From the NCBI GenBank assembly GCA_016235775.1, contig JACRIU010000065.1:1-33151 (forward strand): DNA of 33,151 nt. Direction: 5' to 3'. The DNA is from Hydrogenophilales bacterium (GTDB lineage Bacteria > Pseudomonadota > Gammaproteobacteria > Burkholderiales > Thiobacteraceae). The translations under genes and the position numbers were made by a program. Shown piece by piece: positions 6,908 through 14,577 of the stretch. The first letter of the stretch is position 1. Each line of letters starts with the position of its first letter. Under the pieces are notes generated by a model. It worked only from the letters and a program-made list of their open reading frames with translations, was not told the origin of the DNA and did no database searches.

Positions 6908-8604
6908 ACCTGTTCCGCCAACACCACCCGCAACGCCTCCACCTCCTCCACAATCTCCGCCTCAATCGCCGCCAGTTCGTCCAACAGCTCGCGCGGATCG
7001 CGGTGTTCAACGGCGGCTTGGGACATAGGCCGATAGCGCCCAGCGGAAAGATTGAAATCGTTAGCGCGTAGCGTCGCCGCGTCGGCGAACCACCATTTGG
7101 CTGTCCATTCTAAAGCCCTCTCCCCCGCCCCCTCTCCCGCTTGCGGGCGAGGGGAGAAATGCGCTTGCCATTCGGCCCAGCGTTCATCCTTGCACTGGTA
7201 GGCATCGAGTAGGCCGGGCAGATCGTCGTTCTCGATGGGTGTGTCATGTTTGGCGTCGATCTTGTAACCATCGTTGTCGGCATGCAGGAAGAGCACTTTG
7301 TCCGTCGTGCCACCTTTCTTGAAAAACAGCACCGAAGTTTTGACGCCGGAGTAGGGCTGGAACACGCCGCCGGGAAGCGAGAGCACCGCGAGCACGGTGT
7401 TGTTTTCGATCAACTGGCGGCGCAGTTCTTTGTGCGCGCCGGTGGAGCCGAATAGCACGCCCTCGGGCACGATCACGCTGCAGCGGCCTCCATTTCCACC
7501 CTCTCCCCGGCCCTCTCCCCTCAAGGGAGAGGGGGTTTTGAGTGAGTCCATCATGTATTTGAGGAACAGCAATTCCGTGGCGGTGGTAGTGCCGATCTTC
7601 ACGTCGTCCACAATCCGGTCTTTATCGACACGGCCGGCAAAGGGTGGGTTGGCGAGGATGATGTTGAAGCCATCGAGCGGCAGGCCGAGTTCGGCTTTTT
7701 GCTGAGCATCCAGCGTGGTGGTGAGTACATTGCGACGGCGGATGCGCACATTGGGCAGGCCGCGCAAAGTGAGGTTCATGGTGGCGAGGTGGACCATTTT
7801 GAGGTCCACATCGTTGCCGTAGAAAGTGCGGTTACCGAGAATGTCCCACTTGGCGGCGGAGAGTTTGTCGCCGTGGCCGCGCTGGATTTTCTTGCCGTCG
7901 AGTTCGACTTCCTCGATGGCGTTGGGCGAGGAATTTTGCAAGCGGATGTAGTCGTATGCCGCCACCAGAAAGCCCGCCGTGCCTGCGGCGGGGTCGTAGA
8001 TGGTTTCGCCGATTTGCGGCGCGATCATTTGTACGATGGCGCGAATGATGTGGCGCGGGGTGCGGAACTGGCCCAGCTCGCCGGCCTGGCTGATTTGCTT
8101 AAGCACGTGCTCGAACAGGTCGCCCTTGGTGTCGGCGTCGGCTTGGTCGAGCCGCAGCTCGTCCACCAGATTGACCACTTGGGTGAGCACGGTCGGATCG
8201 TCGATACCGAGACGGCTGCCTTCCATGAAGTTGACCGCATAGCGCTCGGCCATTTCGGCATAGAACGGAAACACTTCGTCGCGCACGAAGCGCACGAGAT
8301 TCTCACCGCTCATGGCGCGCGCCCAGATCGACCAGCGCAGTTGTTCTTTGGAAATGGTTTTCTGCCCTTCTTTGGGCGCGTTGAGCGGGTTCTTCAGCGT
8401 CCATTCGCCCGCGAACAGGCTGGCGTAGGTTTGCTTGGTGATACGGGCGCGGGCGGTGCTTTCCTTGTCCTGGCCTTCGCTGAGATAAAAATAGAACAGG
8501 TACGCCAGTTGCTCGGCGTTGTTCATGGGATCGGGATAACCGCCGCCGAAAAGGTAATCGCGGATTTGGTCGATCTTGCGGCGGGTGTCTGGCGTTAAGG
8601 GCAT
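6904..8604 (-). CDS. hsdM: Type I restriction-modification methylase HsdM
   Basis: A 566-residue N6-adenine methyltransferase. The N-terminal HsdM helical domain is followed by the SAM-binding motif DPAAGTAGF (204-212) and the catalytic NPPF (319-322); LSAGRYRP near the end is typical of the family. It methylates adenine in the host copy of the HsdS-defined site. Two low-complexity stretches, residues about 356-373 (PSPLRGEGRGEG) and about 484-496 (SPRPQAGEGAGER), are encoded by palindromic DNA repeats that sit in frame and do not belong to the family's usual sequence. Both fall outside the SAM and NPPF motifs, so the enzyme may still work. hsdM starts 7 bp after the hsdR stop. Confidence 0.95.
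   Translation of the reverse strand: MPLTPDTRRKIDQIRDYLFGGGYPDPMNNAEQLAYLFYFYLSEGQDKESTARARITKQTYASLFAGEWTLKNPLNAPKEGQKTISKEQLRWSIWARAMSGENLVRFVRDEVFPFYAEMAERYAVNFMEGSRLGIDDPTVLTQVVNLVDELRLDQADADTKGDLFEHVLKQISQAGELGQFRTPRHIIRAIVQMIAPQIGETIYDPAAGTAGFLVAAYDYIRLQNSSPNAIEEVELDGKKIQRGHGDKLSAAKWDILGNRTFYGNDVDLKMVHLATMNLTLRGLPNVRIRRRNVLTTTLDAQQKAELGLPLDGFNIILANPPFAGRVDKDRIVDDVKIGTTTATELLFLKYMMDSLKTPSPLRGEGRGEGGNGGRCSVIVPEGVLFGSTGAHKELRRQLIENNTVLAVLSLPGGVFQPYSGVKTSVLFFKKGGTTDKVLFLHADNDGYKIDAKHDTPIENDDLPGLLDAYQCKDERWAEWQAHFSPRPQAGEGAGERALEWTAKWWFADAATLRANDFNLSAGRYRPMSQAAVEHRDPRELLDELAAIEAEIVEEVEALRVVLAEQV
7117..7154. repeat. In-frame CCCTCTCCC-type palindrome inside hsdM (3' copy)
   Basis: A word CCCTCTCCC-CCGCC is followed by a hairpin with arms CCCTCTCCCGC (about 7130-7140) and GCGGGCGAGGGG (about 7143-7154), with one mismatch. 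It is read through in frame as residues around 484-496 of HsdM. Confidence 0.75.
7499..7533. repeat. In-frame CCCTCTCCC-type palindrome inside hsdM (5' copy)
   Basis: A perfect 9-bp stem, CCCTCTCCC (7511-7519) with GGGAGAGGG (7525-7533) and a 5-base loop, is preceded by a second copy of the word at about 7499-7508. It encodes the PSPLRGEGRGEG stretch of HsdM in frame, in the manner of palindromic elements known to invade coding sequence in Rickettsia. Confidence 0.8.
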
Positions 8605-8611
8605 GGTGGGG

Positions 8612-10732
8612 TCAGATTTCTTTGTGTTGATCTAGGTTGCCGCTCGGCTCTTCGAACATAGCTTGGTTCAGGCTGTTGAGCACTTGGGTAAGCCGTTCTT
8701 CGTTGCCAAATGCCTGTATGGCGCGGGGTAGGCCACCGACGTTTTTGAACTGCGGCACCACGGTGAAGTAATCCAGCGTAAATGGCTCGGCGGTTTCGGC
8801 ATTGGCTCTGAAATACTCGCCGATCATGAGCAGCAGGCGCTTTTCGTCTACATGCAAATCTTGTGTGCCTATCCAGGCTTCGAAGCGCGCGCCGAAGAGC
8901 GCGGCTTGCTGCTCGTCCGGATCGAGGAAGACAAGGTTGTCATTCTCATCCACCGTGACCCATTCACGGGTCGTGGGGTCGATGTGGTCATCCACGTCTA
9001 GGGTGAGCAGGGTGCGGGGCGTGCCGGGCGGGCGGGCTATGGGTTGCCGGATCACACCGCCTTCCGGCATGGTTTCATCGTCGTCGTGATAATCGGCAAC
9101 GCCGACAAAGTCGAATAAGGTGAACAGCGTCTTGTATGGCGCTTTGCGCGTACCCCGGCCGCGCATTTGGCGATAGAGGATCACCGATTTGGTGAAGCGG
9201 GCCATGACCAGGTTGACGACTTCCGGCGCATCGAAGCCGGTGTCGAGCATATTCACCGAGACGAGAATCTGCGGAAACGCTTCTTTCTTGAAGCGCTTGA
9301 TCTTGGTGGCGCCGTCGATGGTGTCGTCTTTGCCGAACCCGGAGACGACGAAATCGGCATAGCGCACGTCGGGTGAGGGCTTGAGGTGGGCGAAGGCGTC
9401 GTCGAACATTTGCGCCAGGGTCTCGGCGTGGCGCTTGGTAACGGCGAAGACGATGGTCTTACCGATGAGCGGCTTGCGCAGCACGCCCTTGTGGTCGGTG
9501 TAGCCGTTGTCCATCACCTGCTTGAACTCGCGCACCAGGGCGCGGTTGCGCTCGGGGATGGTGAATTTGCGTTCCAGCGCATTGGGGTCGACTTTGATGG
9601 TGTCGCGCTCGGCGAAAAGTGCTTCGAATTCCTTGCGCACCGCCGGCGACATGGCGCTCCAATCCAGTTCATGCTTCTTGACCTCGAACCCGCCTTCGGC
9701 TGCGGTCTTGACGGTCTTCGCCTTGTAAATTTGGTAGGGCACCAGATGGCCATCTTGCACGGCTTGGCGCAACTCATAGCGGAAGGTGGGTTGATCCACC
9801 TCGAAAAACCGCAGGGTGTCGCGTACGACAAGCAGGTCTTCGTCGTCACCGGTGTGCTCGACGACGCTGGTGAAGGGCGTGGCCGTGAGGCCGATCTGAA
9901 CGCCGTCAAAATATTTGAGAATGCCGCTCCATTTGCCATAAATGCTGCGGTGGCATTCGTCGGAGATGATCAAGTCGAAGTAACCCGCCGAGTAGTCGCG
10001 GTAGACGTTGATCATGCTTTGCAGCGTGGTGATAGTAATGCGCTTTTCATCCTGAAAGCGCCGCCCGGCCCGAAGCACATAACAGGGGAAATCCGGCAGA
10101 TGTTCATTGAAAGCGTCTTCGGTTTGCTTGGCCAGGGTAATGCGGTCCACCAGGAATAAAACACGGGTGACGGCGTTGGCTTCGAACAGCCGCTTGATGA
10201 GCGCGGCGGCGGTGCGGGTCTTGCCGGTGCCGGTGGCCATTTCCACCAGCAGCTTGCGCCGGCCGGTATTCATTTCTTGGCATAGGGTATCGATGCACTC
10301 TTTTTGATAATCGCGGCCGGCGATCTTGGCGTCGATCGGCTTGGTGAGCGGGTCGATGCGGATTTTTCGTTTGGCGAAGCGGCGTTCTAGGTCTTCTTGC
10401 TTGAAGAAGGTGCTGACCTTGCGCGGGTAGGCTTCATTTTCAAAATCCCAGAACAGGATTTCATCGCCATTGGCGAGAAAGACGTAGGGCACGTCGTCGA
10501 GTTGTACCGCGTAAGCGCGGCCCTGGTCGGCTGCTTCCTGTAGGCTTTTCGCGGCACGTTTGGCCTCGACCACGGCCATGATGCGGCCATGCCGGTCACA
10601 CAGCACGTAATCGGCACGGGTGCCGTCGGGTAAATGATATTCGTAGCGAACGCTCTGGCCGTCAGCCAAGTTCCAGCCGACGTCGGCAAGCTGTCCGTCT
10701 ATGAGAACGCGCGAGAAAGCCTCGTTGGACAA
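8612..10732 (-). CDS. hsdR: Type I restriction endonuclease subunit HsdR (EcoEI-like)
   Basis: A 706-residue restriction motor and nuclease. The N-terminal PD-(D/E)xK site is visible as D41 and E56-A-K58 (VVEAKR). The SF2 translocase follows with Walker A ATGTGKT (166-172), DECH (258-261), GLTATP (281-286) and the late motif QMRGRGTR. A C-terminal helical domain would dock to HsdM. The length fits the compact EcoEI-type R subunits. The first codon is TTG at 10732, backed by a strong GGGAGGAG 4 bases upstream and no better ATG nearby. It lies 36 bp downstream of the TumA-like regulator gene, suggesting one transcript. It cuts unmodified foreign DNA after translocation in complex with HsdM and HsdS. 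Confidence 0.95.
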   Translation of the reverse strand: MSNEAFSRVLIDGQLADVGWNLADGQSVRYEYHLPDGTRADYVLCDRHGRIMAVVEAKRAAKSLQEAADQGRAYAVQLDDVPYVFLANGDEILFWDFENEAYPRKVSTFFKQEDLERRFAKRKIRIDPLTKPIDAKIAGRDYQKECIDTLCQEMNTGRRKLLVEMATGTGKTRTAAALIKRLFEANAVTRVLFLVDRITLAKQTEDAFNEHLPDFPCYVLRAGRRFQDEKRITITTLQSMINVYRDYSAGYFDLIISDECHRSIYGKWSGILKYFDGVQIGLTATPFTSVVEHTGDDEDLLVVRDTLRFFEVDQPTFRYELRQAVQDGHLVPYQIYKAKTVKTAAEGGFEVKKHELDWSAMSPAVRKEFEALFAERDTIKVDPNALERKFTIPERNRALVREFKQVMDNGYTDHKGVLRKPLIGKTIVFAVTKRHAETLAQMFDDAFAHLKPSPDVRYADFVVSGFGKDDTIDGATKIKRFKKEAFPQILVSVNMLDTGFDAPEVVNLVMARFTKSVILYRQMRGRGTRKAPYKTLFTLFDFVGVADYHDDDETMPEGGVIRQPIARPPGTPRTLLTLDVDDHIDPTTREWVTVDENDNLVFLDPDEQQAALFGARFEAWIGTQDLHVDEKRLLLMIGEYFRANAETAEPFTLDYFTVVPQFKNVGGLPRAIQAFGNEERLTQVLNSLNQAMFEEPSGNLDQHKEI

Positions 10733-10768
10733 CGTACTCCTCCCATCTTTTTTATCGGGCTTGCTTAC

Positions 10769-11149
10769 TTACAGCACGAATTCAAAATCAAAGCGTTCGG
10801 CAAGCACGACCGGTTTCACCGGGGCGCGCCCGCCAGGTTGCGTCTTGGTGCGAGATTCCTTAAGCGCGACGATGCCGCAACGCTCCAATGTCTTGAGCGT
10901 GCGCGAGAGGTTGCTTGTTTTGCGTCCGGTGATTTCGGCGAGTTGGGCGATGGATTCCGGCTGCTGCTCGCGGATGAGCTTGAGCAGTTCCTGGTTTTCT
11001 GCCGAGAGCGCGCTGGCCAAGGACTTAAAAGAGGTAAGCCACAGTTTGGGCTCGCCGGGGCGGGGTTTGTATTGACCCTTGGCGATGGCGATGGTGCGCG
11101 CCTTGATGTTGGCGTAGGAAGTGATCCCAATTTTTACGGATTGACGCAT
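10769..11149 (-). CDS. HVO_A0114/TumA-type winged-helix DNA-binding protein
   Basis: A 126-residue MarR/ArsR-like winged-helix protein; the recognition region is PESIAQLAEITGRKTSNLSRTLKTLERCGIV (about 64-94, quoted in parts: PESIAQLAEITGR, KTSNLSRTLKTLE). The family is the usual partner of TumE-type toxins in two-gene modules, where it acts as antitoxin and repressor. A decayed TumE lies directly upstream: the end of the remnant (GAGGAG, TAG) supplies the ribosome binding site, and the ATG follows the stop by 5 bases. With the toxin apparently lost, the protein now heads the hsdRMS-TIR operon and may regulate it. A perfect 17-bp palindrome at 11284-11300 is a candidate operator. Confidence 0.7.
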   Translation of the reverse strand: MRQSVKIGITSYANIKARTIAIAKGQYKPRPGEPKLWLTSFKSLASALSAENQELLKLIREQQPESIAQLAEITGRKTSNLSRTLKTLERCGIVALKESRTKTQPGGRAPVKPVVLAERFDFEFVL

Positions 11150-11154
11150 AGCTG

Positions 11155-11290
11155 CTACTCCTCGATGCCGGTGAACTTCTCAACTTCTGCCCAGAAATCC
11201 ACTAGCAATTTTCCGGAACCCTGCCCTGTCATGCAGCGTCAGCGAATACTTGATGCCGTGTGGCTGGTTTTCACGACTTGATATTATCAA
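11155..11290 (-). pseudogene. Remnant of a TumE-family toxin gene
   Basis: Two pieces of a TumE-like protein can be read here in different frames. The first, HGIKYSLTLHDRAG, resembles the family's N-terminal strand region. The second, GKLLVDFWAEVEKFTGIEE followed by TAG (11157-11155), resembles the conserved C-terminus. They meet at about 11216-11222, with the middle of the protein missing and the frame shifted by one. No start codon was found for the first piece. The order toxin-then-DNA-binding partner, the shared ribosome binding site and the palindrome just upstream fit a former TumE-TumA module. The family assignment is from memory of its conserved ends. Confidence 0.5.
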
Positions 11291-11300
11291 ACTTTGATAA
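11284..11300. promoter_or_regulatory. Perfect 17-bp palindrome, candidate operator
   Basis: TTATCAAACTTTGATAA is a perfect dyad with a single central base. It sits just upstream of the TumE remnant and regulator gene, where an autoregulatory operator of the module is expected. It may now set expression of the restriction-TIR operon. Confidence 0.5.
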
Positions 11301-11490
11301 GTACAACCAGGGCCATGTCTAGCAGGATTCCTTCGTTGGCGCGGGGGCAGTATTGATTGCGGAGTAAGCCATGCGCTACGCTTCAAGAGCCGAAAATTCC
11401 AAATCCTGCCAGCAGATGTTTTGTGCGCATTTGCTATGAAGCTATTCTCTTTACCTTGAGGCGGCTTCAAAGATATACTGGATTTTAAGT

Positions 11491-11510
11491 CTATAAGTGT
11501 TCTCTTATAG
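11491..11510. promoter_or_regulatory. Perfect inverted repeat upstream of the TA-like pair
   Basis: CTATAAG (11491-11497) and CTTATAG (11504-11510) form a perfect 7-bp dyad with a 6-base spacer about 95 bp before the start of the 166-residue protein gene. It looks like a protein-binding site; which protein is not known. Confidence 0.4.
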
Positions 11511-11580
11511 TCAGTGCTTTGGGGGATATTCCTCCTAAAGTCCAAGTCTAATTTTTACGATAACAAAAAGCAGGGATAAC

Positions 11581-11591
11581 CCCTAATAGGG
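11581..11591. promoter_or_regulatory. Small palindrome next to the ribosome binding site of the TA-like pair
   Basis: CCCTAATAGGG is a perfect 11-bp palindrome directly upstream of the GGAGGG ribosome site (11595-11600) of the first gene. This is a common place for an autoregulatory TA operator, but it could also be chance. Confidence 0.3.
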
Positions 11592-11604
11592 TCTGGAGGG
11601 TGTC

Positions 11605-12105
11605 ATGGTCAGGGCTTGCGCTACGCCTAAAGAAGTACGCGGTTTTTGTGAGTTTGTTTCGGCTGAAACAACGAAAAGCCTGAGCTTGCTCAAAGATATT
11701 GAGACCACGGTTTTCTGGTTGTCTTTAATCCAAAGACATGCGGACACGAATTGTGGTTTTGCCACAAAGGTAGTCGATGCTATCAAGGTTTGTGAGCGCG
11801 CCAATCCAATCGACCCAGAGGGCATGCTTGGTGACACTATCGAGGGGGTCGAGAACGGCCTAAATGATCTTTATCATGCGCTGATCGCAAAGCGGGAAGC
11901 CGCGCGCCGAGCGGCTGAGCTTGATGGCCCAGACAAAGAATTGATAGTTGACGAATACACCACAGCTATTGAGGCTGTAGCCGATTTACACAATGCCATG
12001 CACGATTTGCGCTGGGCCGTGATGGAGCACGATGCAGACCTGGATGAAGGTGCTGGTAAAACCTATACCGACGTGGACAAAATGTTCGCAGACAGCGGCC
12101 TATGA
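11605..12105 (+). CDS. Unrecognised 166-residue protein, candidate antitoxin partner
   Basis: A soluble, acidic protein of 166 residues with no signal peptide or membrane segment. It appears mostly helical, with an Ala/Glu/Asp-rich second half (for example AARRAAELDGPDKELIVDEY). The family is not recognised. The ATG has a strong GGAGGG 5 bases upstream. Its stop overlaps the start of the next gene by 4 bp (ATGA at 12102-12105), and that gene looks like a RelE/ParE-type toxin. The gene order fits an antitoxin followed by a toxin, although 166 residues is long for a RelE antitoxin. It could also be an unrelated defence protein. Confidence 0.6.
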   Translation: MVRACATPKEVRGFCEFVSAETTKSLSLLKDIETTVFWLSLIQRHADTNCGFATKVVDAIKVCERANPIDPEGMLGDTIEGVENGLNDLYHALIAKREAARRAAELDGPDKELIVDEYTTAIEAVADLHNAMHDLRWAVMEHDADLDEGAGKTYTDVDKMFADSGL

Positions 12106-12407
12106 CGGTTGTTGGCGCGGGGGGAGCGGTTATCACCGCCTTTTCTCGCACTGACCGGTTCGTATCTGACATCAAGAAAGCTTCCCCAGAAATAGCTGCT
12201 TCGGCGAAAGAAGCCCTAAAGGATCTGTTGAAAAACCCTAGGCCCAAGTGGATTAAGTTCGAGAAGCTATCCGGCTACAAAAATCCCAATCTCTACACCA
12301 TTCACGCCACGAAGAACCACAGCCACAAAATCTCATTCGAGATTAACGGGAATGTTGCCAAGCTCCGGCGATTCGGCACTCACAAAGAAATCGATAGGAA
12401 GCCTTGA
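12102..12407 (+). CDS. RelE/ParE-superfamily-like small protein (candidate toxin)
   Basis: A 101-residue protein whose second half follows the RelE/ParE pattern: KWIKFEKLSGYKNPNLYTI (about 52-70), then a basic strand HKISFEINGNVAKLRRFGTHKEI (about 76-98, motifs HKISFEI and LRRFGTH). The ending LRRFGTH resembles the common RelE-type closing strand. These toxins usually cleave mRNA at the ribosome or poison gyrase. The first 45 residues are longer than usual for RelE. Translation is coupled to the upstream gene by an ATGA overlap. Toxicity is inferred only from fold resemblance and gene order. Confidence 0.5.
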   Translation: MTVVGAGGAVITAFSRTDRFVSDIKKASPEIAASAKEALKDLLKNPRPKWIKFEKLSGYKNPNLYTIHATKNHSHKISFEINGNVAKLRRFGTHKEIDRKP

Positions 12408-12619
12408 GAGATCGCCCGTCCCTCTGACCCATAGCGCATGCGAGATTGACCAAGGCAATCAGCCTTTCCAGCCTGAGTTGGCGTAAAACCAATGGTGGCG
12501 GTGGCCCAGTCGAAATTCAACGCATACGGGTGGTCAATTTTCAGTGTGCGCCAATAGATCATTTTCCAAACAACTCAGTGCGGCTACCTGACGTCGTGTG
12601 ACCTGTTCGGTTTCCTTTC

Positions 12620-14050
12620 TTATCCTTTGATGCACAACAGCGGCGCGAGCTTGGCTACCTTGCGCGCCAGTCCTGCGTGGTCGGCGGCGTCCACCACCGC
12701 CGACACGTCTTTGTAAGCGCCGGGGGCCTCTTCCGCCACGCCGCGCAGCGATGGGCTGCGGATCAATACGCCGTGACGCGCCAAGTCGTCCACCAGCTCG
12801 CGTCCGCGCCAGCGCTTGGTGGCTTGGGTGCGGCTCATCGCGCGGCCCGCGCCATGGCAGGCGGAGCCGAAGGCATGCGTCTCGCTCTCCTCGCACCCGG
12901 CCAGGATGTAGGAAGCCGTTCCCATCGAGCCGCCGATCAGCACCGGCTGGCCGGCGTGGCGATATTGCTCCGGCAGATCGGCGCGGCCCGGGCCAAACGC
13001 GCGCGTGGCGCCCTTGCGGTGGACGAACAAGCGGCGCGGCACGCCGTCCACCACATGCGTCTCCAGCTTGCAGGTGTTGTGCGATACGTCGTAAAGCAGA
13101 TCGAGCCGCGCTTGGGGCAGCACGGCGGCGAAGGCCTCGCGCGTTAGATGGGTGATGACTTGGCGATTGGCGAGCGCGCAGTTGATGGCGGCGCGCATGG
13201 CGCCCAAATATTGCTGCCCGATGTCGGAATGAATCGGCGCGCAGGCCAGCTCCCGGTCCGGCAATTGAATGCCGTAGTCCTTGGCGCTCAGCGCCATGCG
13301 TTTCAAAAACTCGGTGCCGATCTGGTGCCCGAGCCCGCGCGAGCCGCAATGGATCGACACCACGATGTCGCCCGCTTTCAAGCCATAGGCCTGCGCGATG
13401 CGCGCATCGAAAATCTCCAGCACGCGCTGCACTTCCAGATAATGATTGCCGGAGCCAAGGGTGCCGACTTCGTCGCGCTGGCGGCGCTTGGCAAAATCGG
13501 ATACCTCATGCGGCGCGGCATCCGCGGCGCAGCCGTGTTCTTCGATGCGCGCCAAATCGGCCGCTTCGCCATAGCCCTGCTTTACCGCCCATTGCGCGCC
13601 GCCTTTGAGCATGGCGTCCATTTCCGGCGCTGAAAGATGGATGCGCCCGGTGCTGCCGACGCCGGCGGGCACGCGCGCGAACAGCGTATCGGCGAGGCGC
13701 TGCTTCACCGGCTCGATGTCGTCCAGCGTGAGCCCGGTGTGCAGCGTGCGCACGCCGCAGGAAATATCGAAGCCCACCCCGCCCGCCGACACCACGCCGC
13801 CTTGATCCGCATCGAATGCCGCCACCCCGCCAATGGGAAAGCCATAGCCCCAATGCGCATCGGGCATGGCGTAGGCAGCCTTAATTATTCCAGGTAGCGT
13901 CGCGACATTGCTTACCTGCTCGTACACTTTCTCATCCATGTCGCGCATCAGCGCTTCGCTGGCGAAAATCACCGCCGGCACGCGCATCTTGCCGCGCGGC
14001 TCGACACGCCACTCGTAATCGGAAACTTTGCTGAAGCGGGACAGGTCCAT
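12620..14050 (-). CDS. rtcB: RNA-splicing ligase RtcB
   Basis: A 476-residue RtcB, the GTP- and Mn2+-dependent enzyme that joins 2',3'-cyclic-phosphate (or 3'-phosphate) RNA ends to 5'-hydroxyl ends. The metal ligands are visible: D95 and C98 in GVGFDISCGVR, H203 in GSGNHYLE, H234 in VSIHCGSRG and H324 in DVSHN. The guanylated histidine is H399 in CHGAGRAMSR. All key residues are present, so the enzyme should be active. Archease, its activator, is encoded just upstream on the same strand, separated by a GC-rich hairpin repeat. The pair looks like an RNA-repair operon next to a defence island rich in likely RNA- and DNA-damaging proteins. Confidence 0.96.
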   Translation of the reverse strand: MDLSRFSKVSDYEWRVEPRGKMRVPAVIFASEALMRDMDEKVYEQVSNVATLPGIIKAAYAMPDAHWGYGFPIGGVAAFDADQGGVVSAGGVGFDISCGVRTLHTGLTLDDIEPVKQRLADTLFARVPAGVGSTGRIHLSAPEMDAMLKGGAQWAVKQGYGEAADLARIEEHGCAADAAPHEVSDFAKRRQRDEVGTLGSGNHYLEVQRVLEIFDARIAQAYGLKAGDIVVSIHCGSRGLGHQIGTEFLKRMALSAKDYGIQLPDRELACAPIHSDIGQQYLGAMRAAINCALANRQVITHLTREAFAAVLPQARLDLLYDVSHNTCKLETHVVDGVPRRLFVHRKGATRAFGPGRADLPEQYRHAGQPVLIGGSMGTASYILAGCEESETHAFGSACHGAGRAMSRTQATKRWRGRELVDDLARHGVLIRSPSLRGVAEEAPGAYKDVSAVVDAADHAGLARKVAKLAPLLCIKG

Positions 14051-14101
14051 GATTCAGTCCTTGTTCACCCGTGAAGGCGCGAGCGAAGCCCATGCCGGTT
14101 T

Positions 14102-14119
14102 GCCGGCAGGGATGCCGGC
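14102..14119. repeat. GCCGGCA hairpin between archease and rtcB
   Basis: GCCGGCA (14102-14108), a 4-base loop and TGCCGGC (14113-14119) form a perfect 7-bp GC hairpin. A further GCCGG word lies just to the left at about 14095. It lies in the 107-bp gap between archease and rtcB, without a T-run on the minus strand, so it is more likely a dispersed repeat or RNA-stability hairpin than a terminator. Confidence 0.6.
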
Positions 14120-14157
14120 GCTACATATGTTTCTGCATCATTTGCGGCGTGGGCTCG

Positions 14158-14574
14158 TCAAACATCCACCACGCATTGCGCGAGCCATTCACCGCTTTCG
14201 GTTTGTGCAACCTTCAACTCAGTATAGGTAGCGCCTTTGACTTCCACCACCGGCTGATGCCGCGCCACATCCACCGGCTCACCCCACGCGGTGGCGGTCA
14301 GTTGTTCGCCCTGGATCGTGACCTGAAAGCGCGAAAACAGCAGATGGCGCGTCGCCATTTCAAACACCAGGCGATTCAGCCAATCGGCCAGTAAATATTC
14401 GGCGTCTGGTGCATCGCATGTGAGTGCGACTGATTCCTTGGCTTGCACCAGGGACGGATCGCAGATCACCGCCGTCATCGCCAACGCCGCTTGCTCGAAC
14501 GCCTCGCCCGGCGTGTTGCCGATGCCGCGCACGCCTATATCGGCGCCGTGGGTGAAGTGCTCCCAGTGAGTCAT
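14158..14574 (-). CDS. Archease, RtcB activator
   Basis: A 138-residue archease. HGADIGVRG near the N-terminus carries the conserved Asp (D12) and the C-terminus ends AQCVVDV, with the second conserved Asp close to the end, as in the family. Archease speeds guanylation of RtcB and its turnover. It starts 3 bp after the stop of the GST gene and is followed by rtcB, so it is probably read in one transcript with both. The length is normal and no lesion is seen. Confidence 0.92.
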   Translation of the reverse strand: MTHWEHFTHGADIGVRGIGNTPGEAFEQAALAMTAVICDPSLVQAKESVALTCDAPDAEYLLADWLNRLVFEMATRHLLFSRFQVTIQGEQLTATAWGEPVDVARHQPVVEVKGATYTELKVAQTESGEWLAQCVVDV

Positions 14575-14577
14575 GGT

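Larger units (their letters stand above)
11301..11604. other. Intergenic region between divergent defence and TA-like operons
   Basis: About 300 bp between the minus-strand regulator/restriction operon and the plus-strand TA-like pair. No convincing gene was seen; the short open frames lack ribosome sites and family resemblance. It contains two further perfect dyads, at 11491-11510 and 11581-11591, and must hold the promoter of the plus-strand pair. TACGAT at about 11556 is a possible -10 box without a clear -35. Confidence 0.5.

Noticed and set aside
11180-11545. Minus-strand open frame of 121 codons upstream of the regulator
   Set aside because: Only its last part resembles TumE before shifting frame; the rest has no gene-like features, so it is described as a pseudogene remnant instead.
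12380-12562. Minus-strand open frame of 60 codons beyond the TA-like pair
   Set aside because: It overlaps the end of the toxin-like gene, has no clear ribosome site and matches nothing I know; it could be a gene fragment but cannot be supported. An 8-bp inverted repeat nearby (12445 and 12531) is short enough to be chance.
12534-13349. Minus-strand open frame of 271 codons
   Set aside because: Out-of-frame shadow of rtcB on the same strand; Arg/Ala-rich low complexity.
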